A program made the translations under genes and the position numbers. A DNA stretch of 64,000 nucleotides from Pararhizobium arenae. GTDB lineage: Bacteria; Pseudomonadota; Alphaproteobacteria; Rhizobiales; Rhizobiaceae. This document shows, in pieces, positions 24,846-33,518 of the stretch (the first letter of the stretch is position 1; each line of letters begins with the position of its first letter). Location of the stretch: contig NZ_MOOY01000002.1 in NCBI RefSeq assembly GCF_001931685.1, positions 62,001 to 126,000 on the forward strand. The letters run 5' to 3'. The notes below the pieces were generated by a model that saw only the letters and a program-made list of their open reading frames with translations, was not told the DNA's origin and ran no database searches.

Positions 24846-26477
24846 GTGAAACCCTATACCCATGACAAAAATGTGCCCACAAACTCCGTTTATCCGCAGA
24901 AGGTCGGCGGCAATGTCTTTGATTTCATCGTTTGCGGGGCAGGGTCCAGCGGCTCGGTTATTGCTGCGCGGCTTGCTGAGGACGGGAACGCCAGTGTTCT
25001 GCTGCTTGAAGCCGGTGGAGACGATCAATCCGAAACCGTATCCAACCCCGCGCATTGGCCGCTTAACCTCGGATCGAGCCGGGACTGGGGGTTTGTCGGA
25101 GAACCGACGCCCGGTTTGGATGGGCGACGTCTTCCTCTCAGCATGGGCAAGGGCCTGGGCGGCGGTTCGAGCATCAATGTCATGGTGTGGGCGAGGGGAC
25201 ACAAGGCGGACTGGGATTACTTCGCAACCGAGGCCGGTGACGATGCCTGGGGATACGAGTCGATCCTCCGCTACTATCGCAGGATCGAAGATTGGCAAGG
25301 CGCCGTGGACCCGGTTCGCCGCGGAACTGGCGGGCCTGTGCATGTTGCGCAGCCTTTGTCTCCACAGCCGGTGGCAGAGGCCCTGTTAAGCGCTGCGTCC
25401 GCTGTGGGCGTTCCGATTTTCGGTTCGACCAATGGTGAGATGATGGAGGTCTCCGGAGGTGCGTCGATCGCCGAGTTGCGGATCCGGGATGGCAAGCGAG
25501 AAACGGTGTTCGACTCTTATGTTCGTCCAATGCTGTCGCGTCCGAACCTGACGGTGATGACCGGTGCGTTGGTTACGCGCGTCATCTTCGATGGTAAGCG
25601 GGTGACAGGGGTGGAGGCTCTGGTGGATGGCCGCCATTGCCAGTTCATGGCGCATTGCGAAACGGTTCTGTCACTGGGGGCGATCAATACGCCGAAGATC
25701 CTCATGCAGTCCGGGATCGGCCCGGAAGAGGAGCTGCAATCGCATGGTATTCCAGTGGTGCAGGACCTGCCGGGTGTCGGTCGCAATCATCAGGATCATC
25801 TCGCTTTCGGCTGCACCTGGGCCTATCGAAAGCCGGAAGCTGTGGGCGGGAGCGGCTGCGAGGCGAACATCTACTGGAAGAGCGACGCGCGTTTGACCCA
25901 GCCGGACATTCTCCAGTGCCAGCTGGAATTCGCGGTGCCTTCGCCATCCGAAACGGGTCTCCAGACACCGGAACACGGCTGGTCGATGTTCAACGGTCTT
26001 GCACAGCCGAAAAGCCGCGGACGGTTGAGGCTCTCCGGTTCTGGTATAAACGATCCTGTGCTGATTGAGCCGAACTCCCTCAGTGAGCCCGAAGACATGG
26101 CAGCCGCGTTGGCCGCAGTGGAATTGTGTCGCGAACTCGGAAACAGCGATGGTTTCAAGCCCTTGGTAACGGGTGAAACCGCTCCTGGCCCGCGCAGCAG
26201 GTCAGGCATGATCGATTTCATCAGACGCTCGGCCGTCACCTACTGGCACCAATCCTGCACCGCCAAGATGGGACGTGACACCATGTCGGTCGTCGATAGC
26301 GAGCTTAAGGTCTACGGCATAGAGGGTCTTCGCATTGCAGACTCCTCCATCCTGCCGCGGATCACCACCGGCAATACCATGGCGCCTTGCGTGGTGATCG
26401 GGGAGCGGGCGGCTGATCTGGTCGGGAAGTCGCATGGTCTCACGGCCGTCAGCGATGCCGTTGCCAAGGTAAAATGA
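24846..26477 (+). CDS. GMC-family FAD oxidoreductase (choline dehydrogenase-like)
   Basis: A 543-residue flavoprotein alcohol oxidase or dehydrogenase, starting at GTG after GGAGGAACGCTC. The FAD motif is VCGAGSSGSVIAARLAEDG (about 23-41), followed by LLLEAGG, the GMC signature around GKGLGGGSSINVMVWARG, and C-terminal GLRIADSSILPRITTGNTMAPCVVIGERAAD. The active-site His is in TYWHQSCTAKMG. It resembles the polyol/alcohol dehydrogenase group rather than true BetA, whose substrate would be choline; no betaine genes are near. It lies between a hydrolase gene and a convergent FGGY kinase gene, so a link to the polyol locus to the right is possible but unproven. Confidence 0.9.
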   Translation: MKPYTHDKNVPTNSVYPQKVGGNVFDFIVCGAGSSGSVIAARLAEDGNASVLLLEAGGDDQSETVSNPAHWPLNLGSSRDWGFVGEPTPGLDGRRLPLSMGKGLGGGSSINVMVWARGHKADWDYFATEAGDDAWGYESILRYYRRIEDWQGAVDPVRRGTGGPVHVAQPLSPQPVAEALLSAASAVGVPIFGSTNGEMMEVSGGASIAELRIRDGKRETVFDSYVRPMLSRPNLTVMTGALVTRVIFDGKRVTGVEALVDGRHCQFMAHCETVLSLGAINTPKILMQSGIGPEEELQSHGIPVVQDLPGVGRNHQDHLAFGCTWAYRKPEAVGGSGCEANIYWKSDARLTQPDILQCQLEFAVPSPSETGLQTPEHGWSMFNGLAQPKSRGRLRLSGSGINDPVLIEPNSLSEPEDMAAALAAVELCRELGNSDGFKPLVTGETAPGPRSRSGMIDFIRRSAVTYWHQSCTAKMGRDTMSVVDSELKVYGIEGLRIADSSILPRITTGNTMAPCVVIGERAADLVGKSHGLTAVSDAVAKVK

Positions 26478-26580
26478 AGCGGGTTGACCATCGCTCGACA
26501 TAGCGTCCTGGGAGGACGTCGTTGTGAGGTTGTCTTTGTCAGCCTGCCTCAAACTGTCCCGCCGAAGGCAGGCATCCATG

Positions 26581-28071
26581 TCACGGCGTTCGATCCCGAA
26601 GCGCGAGATAGACATTTGCTTGCCGATGGGACAGTTCGGCCCACGCGGCGCTTGTTGCCAAATCCGGATCGACCTGTTCGGCAAGGCGTGACATGGCATC
26701 GGCGGCTGCGTGGAAACCGGAATACCATCCGGCGCCGACGGCCGCCGACATGCCGGCACCGAGTGCGGACGCTTCATTCGACAGGCTGCGGATGACTGGA
26801 AGCCCGGCTGAATCCGCTACCATTTTCCGCCACAGCGGACTGCTTGCGCCGCCCCCGATGACAAAGATGCGGTCGGCTGCGACGCCCCTTTGCCGCATTT
26901 CATTGAGCGAGCGCACGAACTCCAGGGTAATCGCCTCCATCGACGCACGATAGAGATGCGCCATACCGGCTTCGGGCCCCATGCCGGTGAAACTTGCCCG
27001 TGCGTTCTCGTCCCAGTGGGGGTCCATGCAGCCCACAAGATAGGAGCATACGGTAACGCCGCCGGAGCCGACGCCGAGCTTACTTGCTTCAGCCTCCAGC
27101 CGTTCGAAGATGCGGGCATCGTTGCGACCGCCGGCGAAGGTGTCCAGCAGCCAATTTATAAAGTAGGCGCCGCCGCGCTGGCAGCTTTCCAGGAGATAAC
27201 CTTCGCCGCTCGGGGAGGCCAGGGTGCGCCAGTAGCGGCTGAGCTCCGGCGTTTGCGACCATCCCCCGCCAACGACTGCCGTGCCGAGGTTCAGATAGAC
27301 GGCGCCGGGATTGATCGCATTGACGCCGAGCCCGGCGCAGTTTCCGTCGCCGCCGCCCGCAAAGACGGGCGTGCCAGCACGCAGTCCCGTTGCAGCGGCC
27401 GCTTTCGCCGTGACGCGACCAATGGCGGCGCCCGGCTTGTTGAGCGGCGGCAGCTTTTCGAGCGGAATCGCGAGATGGTCCAGGATCTCGCGCGACCAGA
27501 CCTTCTTTTCGATATCGAGAATGCCGAACGGATCGCCGCTGGTCCAGCTGGCCTGCGCTTCTCCCGTCAGCTTCTGCGTCAGGAAGTCGTGAACGCTGAG
27601 GATCTGTGCGGCATTGTCGAGAAGGTCCGGCTGGGTTTCGCGGAAAAATCGCAGGCGGTAGACGCAAGGGATGACGTCGATCGGTTTGCCGGTGATTGCG
27701 TGGAGCCGCTCTTCACCGATCTCCGCGGCAAGCGTGCGCACCACGTCCTTCGCGCGGCGGTCGAGCCAGAGCGTCGCCGGTGCAAGCGGCTTTCGATCCT
27801 TGTCGAGCAAAACCATGGTTTCGCGCTGGTTCGATATCGCGATGCCATCGACCCGGGCGGGGTCGATCTCGCACATCAGCGATGAAAGCGCCATGCAGGC
27901 CGCGGTCCACCAGTCGTCGGCATCCTGTTCCACATGCAGGGGATGCGGCGTTGAAATAACATGCGCTGCCCGGCCTTCGGCGCGCGGCGTGCCGTCCGCG
28001 GTCCAAGCGACCGCCTTGACCGATTGAGTCGATGAATCCATGCCGATGACGTATCGTTCGTCGGGCCGCAT
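26581..28071 (-). CDS. FGGY-family carbohydrate kinase
   Basis: A 496-residue kinase of the xylulokinase/glycerol kinase superfamily that phosphorylates a sugar or polyol. The start has GGAGGAGAAAGC just before ATG. Conserved segments are the first phosphate loop VIGMDSSTQSVKAVAW, DGIAISNQRETMVLLD, WLDRRAKD, AGGGDGNCAGLGV and the adenosine motif FVIGGGASSPLWRKMVADSAGLPV. The closest named type by pattern is XylB-like, but the substrate cannot be told. It is downstream of the SorC-type regulator in the same direction and divergent from the main operon, and supplies the phosphorylation step of the locus. Confidence 0.9.
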   Translation of the reverse strand: MRPDERYVIGMDSSTQSVKAVAWTADGTPRAEGRAAHVISTPHPLHVEQDADDWWTAACMALSSLMCEIDPARVDGIAISNQRETMVLLDKDRKPLAPATLWLDRRAKDVVRTLAAEIGEERLHAITGKPIDVIPCVYRLRFFRETQPDLLDNAAQILSVHDFLTQKLTGEAQASWTSGDPFGILDIEKKVWSREILDHLAIPLEKLPPLNKPGAAIGRVTAKAAAATGLRAGTPVFAGGGDGNCAGLGVNAINPGAVYLNLGTAVVGGGWSQTPELSRYWRTLASPSGEGYLLESCQRGGAYFINWLLDTFAGGRNDARIFERLEAEASKLGVGSGGVTVCSYLVGCMDPHWDENARASFTGMGPEAGMAHLYRASMEAITLEFVRSLNEMRQRGVAADRIFVIGGGASSPLWRKMVADSAGLPVIRSLSNEASALGAGMSAAVGAGWYSGFHAAADAMSRLAEQVDPDLATSAAWAELSHRQANVYLALRDRTP

Positions 28072-28186
28072 GCTTTCTCCTCCACAGGCGGAGGCTTTCT
28101 CCGCCAGGCGCCCTTGCCGGTTTGCCGGCTCCTCCTCATGTCGGCTTTACCCGACCTCCACACGCTGCGCCGAACGTGATGCTTAC

Positions 28187-29173
28187 TTAAAGCGCCAGCA
28201 ACGCCTCTCCCGTGGCGATGTCTGTCACGAAATGCGTTGCATATCCCGCTTCAAGGGTCGCAACGATGGCGGGCAATTTAGACGACCCCCCGGCCACGCA
28301 GATCCTGCTCGGCACCTGGCGCAATTCGTTGAGCGTAATGCCGACCATGCGGTCGTCATGATCTCCACCGACGGCAGCACCATGGGCATCCAGAAAGCGA
28401 CCGATGATCACGGCGACAGCACCACGGGCGACGTAATCGTCAATCTCTTCCTGACTTGCGATACCGGAGACCCGTACCGTGCTGCGGGGACCCAAATCAC
28501 CGACGCCGAAAAGGATGCGATTTGAGGAATGCACCAGGTGCATCTGTTTTTTAAGCACGGGTTCGGCGAGCAGCGCCGCCTTCAGCTCGCGCGTCGACAA
28601 AACGGCTGGCGCCAGCAGGTTGACGCAGCGCGCATGGATGCGATTGGAAAGCAGAGAGGTGCAAAGCTCCGGTGAAAATTCAGGCTCGCCGGTGGAACTG
28701 CCGGAAACCTGCACTACCGTCAGGTTCGATACCGGTCGGGTCAAGGCGATCTGGTCGGCGACGGCCAGCACCGTGCGGCCCCATGCAACGCCAATCACGT
28801 CTCCGTCCTCAATCTGATCAGCGAGTACCCTGGCGCCAGCGTCTCCGAGGCGTTGAGACAAGCTTTCATCCGTGCCGTTGGGAATGACGAAGACGCCGGA
28901 AAGCCCGTATTTGCTCATCAACGCCCGCGCAACGCTGGTGCGCCCGCCGGCCTTGGGGTTGATGACGACGGAAACGATCCCACGCTCGCGTGCTTCCTGC
29001 AGGTAGTTGACGATGGTGGCGCGCGAGACATTCAATTGCTTGGCGATCTCGCTCTGGGTCAGCTGGTCGGCATAATAAAGCCAAGCCGCCCACATCACGG
29101 CATCATCGAACTCCGTGGGCAAGGATACCCCGATTTCGTCGCCGCTTTTGCCTGAAGATTTTTCTCGTCCCAT
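28187..29173 (-). CDS. SorC-family sugar-responsive transcriptional regulator
   Basis: A 328-residue regulator. The N-terminal helix-turn-helix is YYADQLTQSEIAKQLNVSRATIVNYLQEARERG (about 32-64). The C-terminal sugar-phosphate-binding domain (about 85-325) has the SorC/DeoR-type motif DVIGVAWGRTVLAVADQI and ends with GGSSKLPAIVATLEAGYATHFVTDIATGEALL. It controls, by position, the kinase behind it and the large divergent operon. A perfect 14-bp inverted repeat (29196-29239) in the divergent region is the probable operator. Its ATG has no Shine-Dalgarno sequence, and a possible -35/-10 pair would place transcription start at the ATG. Confidence 0.92.
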   Translation of the reverse strand: MGREKSSGKSGDEIGVSLPTEFDDAVMWAAWLYYADQLTQSEIAKQLNVSRATIVNYLQEARERGIVSVVINPKAGGRTSVARALMSKYGLSGVFVIPNGTDESLSQRLGDAGARVLADQIEDGDVIGVAWGRTVLAVADQIALTRPVSNLTVVQVSGSSTGEPEFSPELCTSLLSNRIHARCVNLLAPAVLSTRELKAALLAEPVLKKQMHLVHSSNRILFGVGDLGPRSTVRVSGIASQEEIDDYVARGAVAVIIGRFLDAHGAAVGGDHDDRMVGITLNELRQVPSRICVAGGSSKLPAIVATLEAGYATHFVTDIATGEALLAL

Positions 29174-29195
29174 GGCGCTATTTGGCAGAGCGGTC

Positions 29196-29239
29196 TGTCA
29201 TTTGTCAATCTTTGTTGTCATGTGTATTGACAAATGACA
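29196..29239. promoter_or_regulatory. SorC operator and divergent promoters
   Basis: TGTCATTTGTCAAT (29196-29209) and ATTGACAAATGACA (29226-29239) are perfect inverted 14-bp arms, 30 bp centre to centre. Each arm contains TTGACA in the outward-reading orientation, a consensus -35, so regulator binding would block both divergent promoters. Confidence 0.7.
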
Positions 29240-29329
29240 ATTACGGTTGTCTTTTGTTTTCACATACGCAGGATGACGGCGTTGTCCATGCCCTGGGAGG
29301 GGATCGGCGGGTCGGGCGAGGAGGATCGA

Positions 29330-30661
29330 ATGGCAGTCACGATGCCTGACGGCGGCTGGACGGCGTTGATTGACGACATTGTAGGCGGTCGATGGACAAA
29401 CCCGGAAACGGGCATGCTGGCATCCGTTCCCTACGAGAAGATCGTCATCGAGGAGAGCCTGGACGGTCGCGAGGCGGATTTGATCGCGGACCTTGCACTC
29501 GGCGAGCGCTATACAGTCGTGGCAGATGCCGATACCTGGGATGCGATGGGCTCACGCGTGGCGAGAGCTCTGGGTTCGCTTGGTCCCGTGGATACAGTTA
29601 TCCTCGATCATCCCCATGCCGACATGGCCCATGTTGCCGATCTGAGCGAAAAGCTCGCCGGCGCCGAGGGCGTTGTCGCTGTCGGCTCCGGCACGATCAA
29701 CGATCTCTGCAAGTTCATCACCGGCCGCAGCAATCGCCGCTATGCCGTTTTCGGCACCGCGGCATCGATGAACGGGTATACGTCCACAACGGCTTCGATC
29801 ACCCTGGAGAACGGTCTGAAGGTGTCGTTGCCGTCCCATGCACCCTCCGGCTTCTTTATTGATCTCGGTGTCAATGCTGCGGCACCGGCTTATCTTTCGG
29901 CTGCAGGCTTTGCCGATTGCCTTGTGCGTTCGGTGGCGCAGGTCGATTGGTGGATGTCCCATCGCCTGATCGGCAGCCTGTATTCGACAGTGCCCTACGT
30001 TATACAGGACGCGGATGAGCGGGAACTCAATGCACGCGCCAAGGGTATCGCCGAGGGCGATATCGCTGCCAATGGCTACCTGCATCGGGTCCTCACGATG
30101 TGTGGTCTCGGCGTGTCTTTCACCGGCATGTCGAACCATGGCTCGATGGGCGAGCACCAGGTGTCGCACTATATCGACTGCTTTGCCGGCGACAGGCACC
30201 CGGGCACCTTGCACGGCCAGCAAGTCGGCGTTGCGACGTTGTCCATGGCGCGGTTGCAGCGCCTGTTCCTCGACAGCGAAAAGCCACCGGTCATCGGCCC
30301 GACAAGGATCGACCCCGAAGGAATGAGAGCCCGTATGGGCTGTGAGATCGCCGCCCAGTGCTGGCAGGAAATCCAGCCGAAAGTCTTCGATGCGCGGACT
30401 GCCGCCGAAATCAATGAAAAGCTAGCCGACATCTGGCCGTTACTGCGGCAGGAGTTGAAGGCGTTTGCACTTCCTGTCGAAGAAATGGAACAACTCCTGC
30501 GGGACGCTGGCGGCCCGATGACGGCGGCCGACCTCGGCTTGCCGGCAGACATCTACAGAGAAGCGCTCGTGCATAGCCGCGAGATGCGCAACCGTTATGC
30601 CTTTCTCGATATAGCCGCCGATGCGGGGCTGCTCGAGGACTTTGCGGCCGGGGAGGCGTAA
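29330..30661 (+). CDS. sn-glycerol-1-phosphate dehydrogenase family protein (AraM/EgsA type)
   Basis: A 443-residue member of the iron-containing alcohol dehydrogenase superfamily. The start at 29330 has GAGGAGGATCGA ahead. Family marks are GSGTINDLCKFITG (NAD-phosphate loop), FGTAASMNGYTS, and metal ligands D196 (GFADC), H276 (GEHQVSH) and H295 (TLHGQQ). The characterised relatives reduce DHAP to sn-glycerol-1-phosphate; here the context is catabolic, so oxidation of an alditol phosphate with matching stereochemistry is more likely. It is the first gene of the SorC-controlled operon, followed after three bases by a HAD gene. The protein has a C-terminal helical extension typical of bacterial AraM. 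Confidence 0.85.
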   Translation: MAVTMPDGGWTALIDDIVGGRWTNPETGMLASVPYEKIVIEESLDGREADLIADLALGERYTVVADADTWDAMGSRVARALGSLGPVDTVILDHPHADMAHVADLSEKLAGAEGVVAVGSGTINDLCKFITGRSNRRYAVFGTAASMNGYTSTTASITLENGLKVSLPSHAPSGFFIDLGVNAAAPAYLSAAGFADCLVRSVAQVDWWMSHRLIGSLYSTVPYVIQDADERELNARAKGIAEGDIAANGYLHRVLTMCGLGVSFTGMSNHGSMGEHQVSHYIDCFAGDRHPGTLHGQQVGVATLSMARLQRLFLDSEKPPVIGPTRIDPEGMRARMGCEIAAQCWQEIQPKVFDARTAAEINEKLADIWPLLRQELKAFALPVEEMEQLLRDAGGPMTAADLGLPADIYREALVHSREMRNRYAFLDIAADAGLLEDFAAGEA

Positions 30662-30664
30662 ACC

Positions 30665-31471
30665 ATGCGCCCGGTCGCCGAAATGCCGAAGGATGTCGCG
30701 GGCGCTGTTCGCGTGCTTTTTGCCGATATCGACGACACGCTGACCAATGAGGGCCGGCTGCCGGCCGTTGCCTATGACGCCCTGGAGCGGCTGAGCGGCG
30801 CCGGCATCGCGGTTGCCCCGATCACAGGGCGGCCGGCGGGCTGGTGCGATATGATCGCCCGGATGTGGCCCGTGGTCGGGGTGGTCGGCGAAAATGGGGC
30901 CTTCTATTTCGCCTATGACGAAGAAGCGCGCCGAATGCGTCGCAGCTTTGCCATCGGCGAAACGCAGCGTGCCACCGACCGGCAACGGCTCGCGCGGGTG
31001 AGTGCCCGGATACTGGCGGAGGTTCCCGGCGCGGCGATCTCCGCTGACCAACTGTATCGCGAGGCCGATCTTGCCATCGATTTCTGCGAGGATATTCCGC
31101 CGCTTGCCGACACCGATGTCGATCGTATCAAGCACATTTTCGAGGAAGAGGGCGCGGTCGCAAAAATCTCCTCCATCCACGTCAACGGCTGGTATGGCGC
31201 CTATGACAAGCTGACCACGAGCCGCCGATTTGCGGCCGATATTCTCGGCATGGATCTCGATGCCGAAAAGCATCGGATCGTCTTTGTGGGGGATAGCCCC
31301 AATGACGCGCCTATGTTCGGCTTCTTCCCCAATGCTTGCGGCGTCGCCAATGTTCTCGATTTTCTGGGAAACCTCGACAGCGAGCCAACCTATGTCGCCG
31401 CTAAGAAGGGGGGCTATGGGTTCGTCGAGGTGGCCAACCGCATTCTTGAAGCCCGAGGGCAAGCGGCATGA
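30665..31471 (+). CDS. HAD-superfamily (Cof/SupH-like) sugar phosphatase
   Basis: A 268-residue hydrolase. Motif I is FADIDDTLTNEG with the two catalytic Asp, motif II is ITGRP, motif III Lys probably lies in the YGAYDKLTTSRRF segment, and motif IV is VGDSPNDAPMFGFF. The cap between about 90 and 190 fits type IIB. It probably dephosphorylates a sugar or polyol phosphate and may relieve the build-up of intermediates or make the true kinase substrate. The gene follows the AraM-type gene with a three-base gap, so they are co-translated. The substrate is unknown. Confidence 0.87.
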   Translation: MRPVAEMPKDVAGAVRVLFADIDDTLTNEGRLPAVAYDALERLSGAGIAVAPITGRPAGWCDMIARMWPVVGVVGENGAFYFAYDEEARRMRRSFAIGETQRATDRQRLARVSARILAEVPGAAISADQLYREADLAIDFCEDIPPLADTDVDRIKHIFEEEGAVAKISSIHVNGWYGAYDKLTTSRRFAADILGMDLDAEKHRIVFVGDSPNDAPMFGFFPNACGVANVLDFLGNLDSEPTYVAAKKGGYGFVEVANRILEARGQAA

Positions 31472-31659
31472 GCGGCTCTGGCGCAGCGAAGGACGCAACG
31501 TCCGCACTGTTGGCTGAGAAATGACATCCGGCCGCGGGAGACGGTTCGGATGAAACAGGAGACAGGTGCGGGCCTGTAAGGATCGCGCCCGATGGATGGG
31601 TGAACAGGCCTCACGCGCGGTGACCATGCGCGATGGGTTTGTTACGGGAGGTAGAGACA

Positions 31660-32547
31660 ATGGCTGTCGCGCAGGTAAAACGCATTGCGATTTCGGATTC
31701 GCCCTGGCCGTGGTTGTTGCCGCTGACCGCGCTGCTGGTCGTCTTCACCATCTATCCGCTGATCTACAACATCTGGCTCAGCTTCCATGAATTCGTGCCC
31801 AAGAGCCGCGGGCTGAAGTTCGTCGGGTTTTCCAACTGGATACAGCTCTGGAACGATACACGCTTCTGGAGCGCGCTGGGCGTCACGTTCCTCTATTTCA
31901 TCGTGGCGCTCACCATCGAGATCATTCTCGGAATGTCCATTGCTCTGCTGCTCGATGCGGAGTTGCCGGGCTTCGGTGCCCTGCGCGCCATCCTGTCGAT
32001 GACCCTGGTCATCCCGCCGGCCATCGCCGGCATGATGTTCCTGCTGATGCAGGACCCGCAATTCGGCGTGCTGCCCTACCTGCTCGACCAACTCGGCATT
32101 CTCGGCAAAGGAACGCCGATCCTGGCCACATCTTCGCTCGCGCTCGCAGGCGTGCTGGTTGCGGAGATATGGCAATGGACGCCGTTTATGGTGCTGATCT
32201 TCATGGCGGGTCTACGCGCACTTCCCGTCGAGCCTTACGAAGCGGCAAGTATCGATGGCGCTTCTGCCTTCCAGATGTTTCGCCGGCTGACGCTGCCGAT
32301 GATGTCCAAGGTGATCGCGGTCGCGGTTCTCTTGCGCGGCATCGATCTCTTCCGTGTCTTCGACTACGTCTTCGTGATGACGTCGGGCGGGCCGGGCACC
32401 TCGACCTATACGGTCAGCCTCTATGCCTGGCAGCAGACTTTCTCCTTCCTGAAGTGGGGCTATGGCGCGACGCTCAGCCTGACGAGCCTCGTCATCATCA
32501 TGGTCATGGCCAATCTGTTCATTCGCATCGCAAAGGTGAGGTGGTAA
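31660..32547 (+). CDS. Carbohydrate ABC permease (MalF/UgpA type)
   Basis: Inner-membrane permease of 295 residues. The start at 31660 follows GGGAGGTAGAGACA. It has six helices and the EAA loop EPYEAASIDGASAFQMFRRLTLPMMSK. It forms the channel with the next gene, from which it is separated by one base. Together with the binding protein at 33519 and the ATPase at 35877 it makes a complete CUT1 importer. Confidence 0.92.
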   Translation: MAVAQVKRIAISDSPWPWLLPLTALLVVFTIYPLIYNIWLSFHEFVPKSRGLKFVGFSNWIQLWNDTRFWSALGVTFLYFIVALTIEIILGMSIALLLDAELPGFGALRAILSMTLVIPPAIAGMMFLLMQDPQFGVLPYLLDQLGILGKGTPILATSSLALAGVLVAEIWQWTPFMVLIFMAGLRALPVEPYEAASIDGASAFQMFRRLTLPMMSKVIAVAVLLRGIDLFRVFDYVFVMTSGGPGTSTYTVSLYAWQQTFSFLKWGYGATLSLTSLVIIMVMANLFIRIAKVRW

Positions 32548-32548
32548 C

Positions 32549-33424
32549 ATGCAACAGAGTGCATTTGCGCGCACGTTGCGCACCATCGCCGGCTGGTGCG
32601 TCGTCGGGATTTTCTTCTTCCCGATCTATTTCTGGACATCGGTCGCCTTTCGCGATGCCAAGGACATTTTCAACTGGCCGCCGATCTTCGTCGATTTTTC
32701 GCCGACGGTGCAGAATTTCGAGCAGGTGTTCGGCATCTCCCTCGGCTTTGGGCCGCCCGCGGCGGTCACGCCGGGCGGCGGGAATTTCTACATGGGGCCG
32801 CGCCTCTGGGATTCCATCGTCGTGGCCTCTCTGTCGACGGTGCTTGCCATCGTGGTGGCGACCCTTGCCGCGTACGCGTTGTCACGCATGCAATTCCGCG
32901 GCCGGCATGAATATGTCAACTGGGTGCTCTCTACCCGCATGATGCCGCCAGTGGCGGTTGCCATTCCCATGTTCTTCATCTTCAAGCAGTTTAGCCTGCT
33001 CGATACCTACATCGGTGTGATCCTCATTCATGGGCTCATGAACCTGCCGCTGGCAGTCCTGCTCCTGAAAAGCTTCTTCGACGACATCCCGGTCGAAATC
33101 GATGAAAGCGCGCTGCTGGATGGCGCTTCGCGCTGGACGATCTTCCGTCGCATCGTTCTGCCGATGGCCAAGGGCGGCATCGCCGCCAGCGCAGTTCTCT
33201 GCTTCATCTTTTCGTGGACGGAGTTCCTGTTCGTCCTGACCTTGACCCAGACAGGCCTGAAAACGGTTCCGGTCGTGTCTTCGACTTTCGTGACCTCGAT
33301 CGGTACCGCATGGGGCAACATGGCTGCACTTGGCGCAGCCGCCATCGTCCCTGCTTTCATCGTCATCTTGCTGGTGCAGCGCCATCTGGTGCGAGGCCTG
33401 ACGATGGGGTCGCTCAAACAATAG
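32549..33424 (+). CDS. Carbohydrate ABC permease (MalG type)
   Basis: Inner-membrane permease of 291 residues. N-terminal helix GWCVVGIFFFPIYFW, EAA loop EIDESALLDGASRWTIFRRIVLPMAKG, and a C-terminal LVQRHLVRGLTMGSLKQ that matches the usual 'rGLTxGavKg' end of MalG-type permeases. It is partner of the preceding permease. Confidence 0.92.
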   Translation: MQQSAFARTLRTIAGWCVVGIFFFPIYFWTSVAFRDAKDIFNWPPIFVDFSPTVQNFEQVFGISLGFGPPAAVTPGGGNFYMGPRLWDSIVVASLSTVLAIVVATLAAYALSRMQFRGRHEYVNWVLSTRMMPPVAVAIPMFFIFKQFSLLDTYIGVILIHGLMNLPLAVLLLKSFFDDIPVEIDESALLDGASRWTIFRRIVLPMAKGGIAASAVLCFIFSWTEFLFVLTLTQTGLKTVPVVSSTFVTSIGTAWGNMAALGAAAIVPAFIVILLVQRHLVRGLTMGSLKQ

Positions 33425-33518
33425 AAAAACATGGGATCGAGCCGGTAGGAGGGCCGATCCCGAACAACGAGAAATTCCGGCACCAAGCCCGGTCCCGGAT
33501 ATGGAGGAGGAAGAAAGC

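Noticed and set aside
24846..26477. True choline dehydrogenase (betA)
   Set aside because: The GMC family is clear, but no betaine aldehyde dehydrogenase, BetI or choline transporter gene is nearby, so only the family is assigned.
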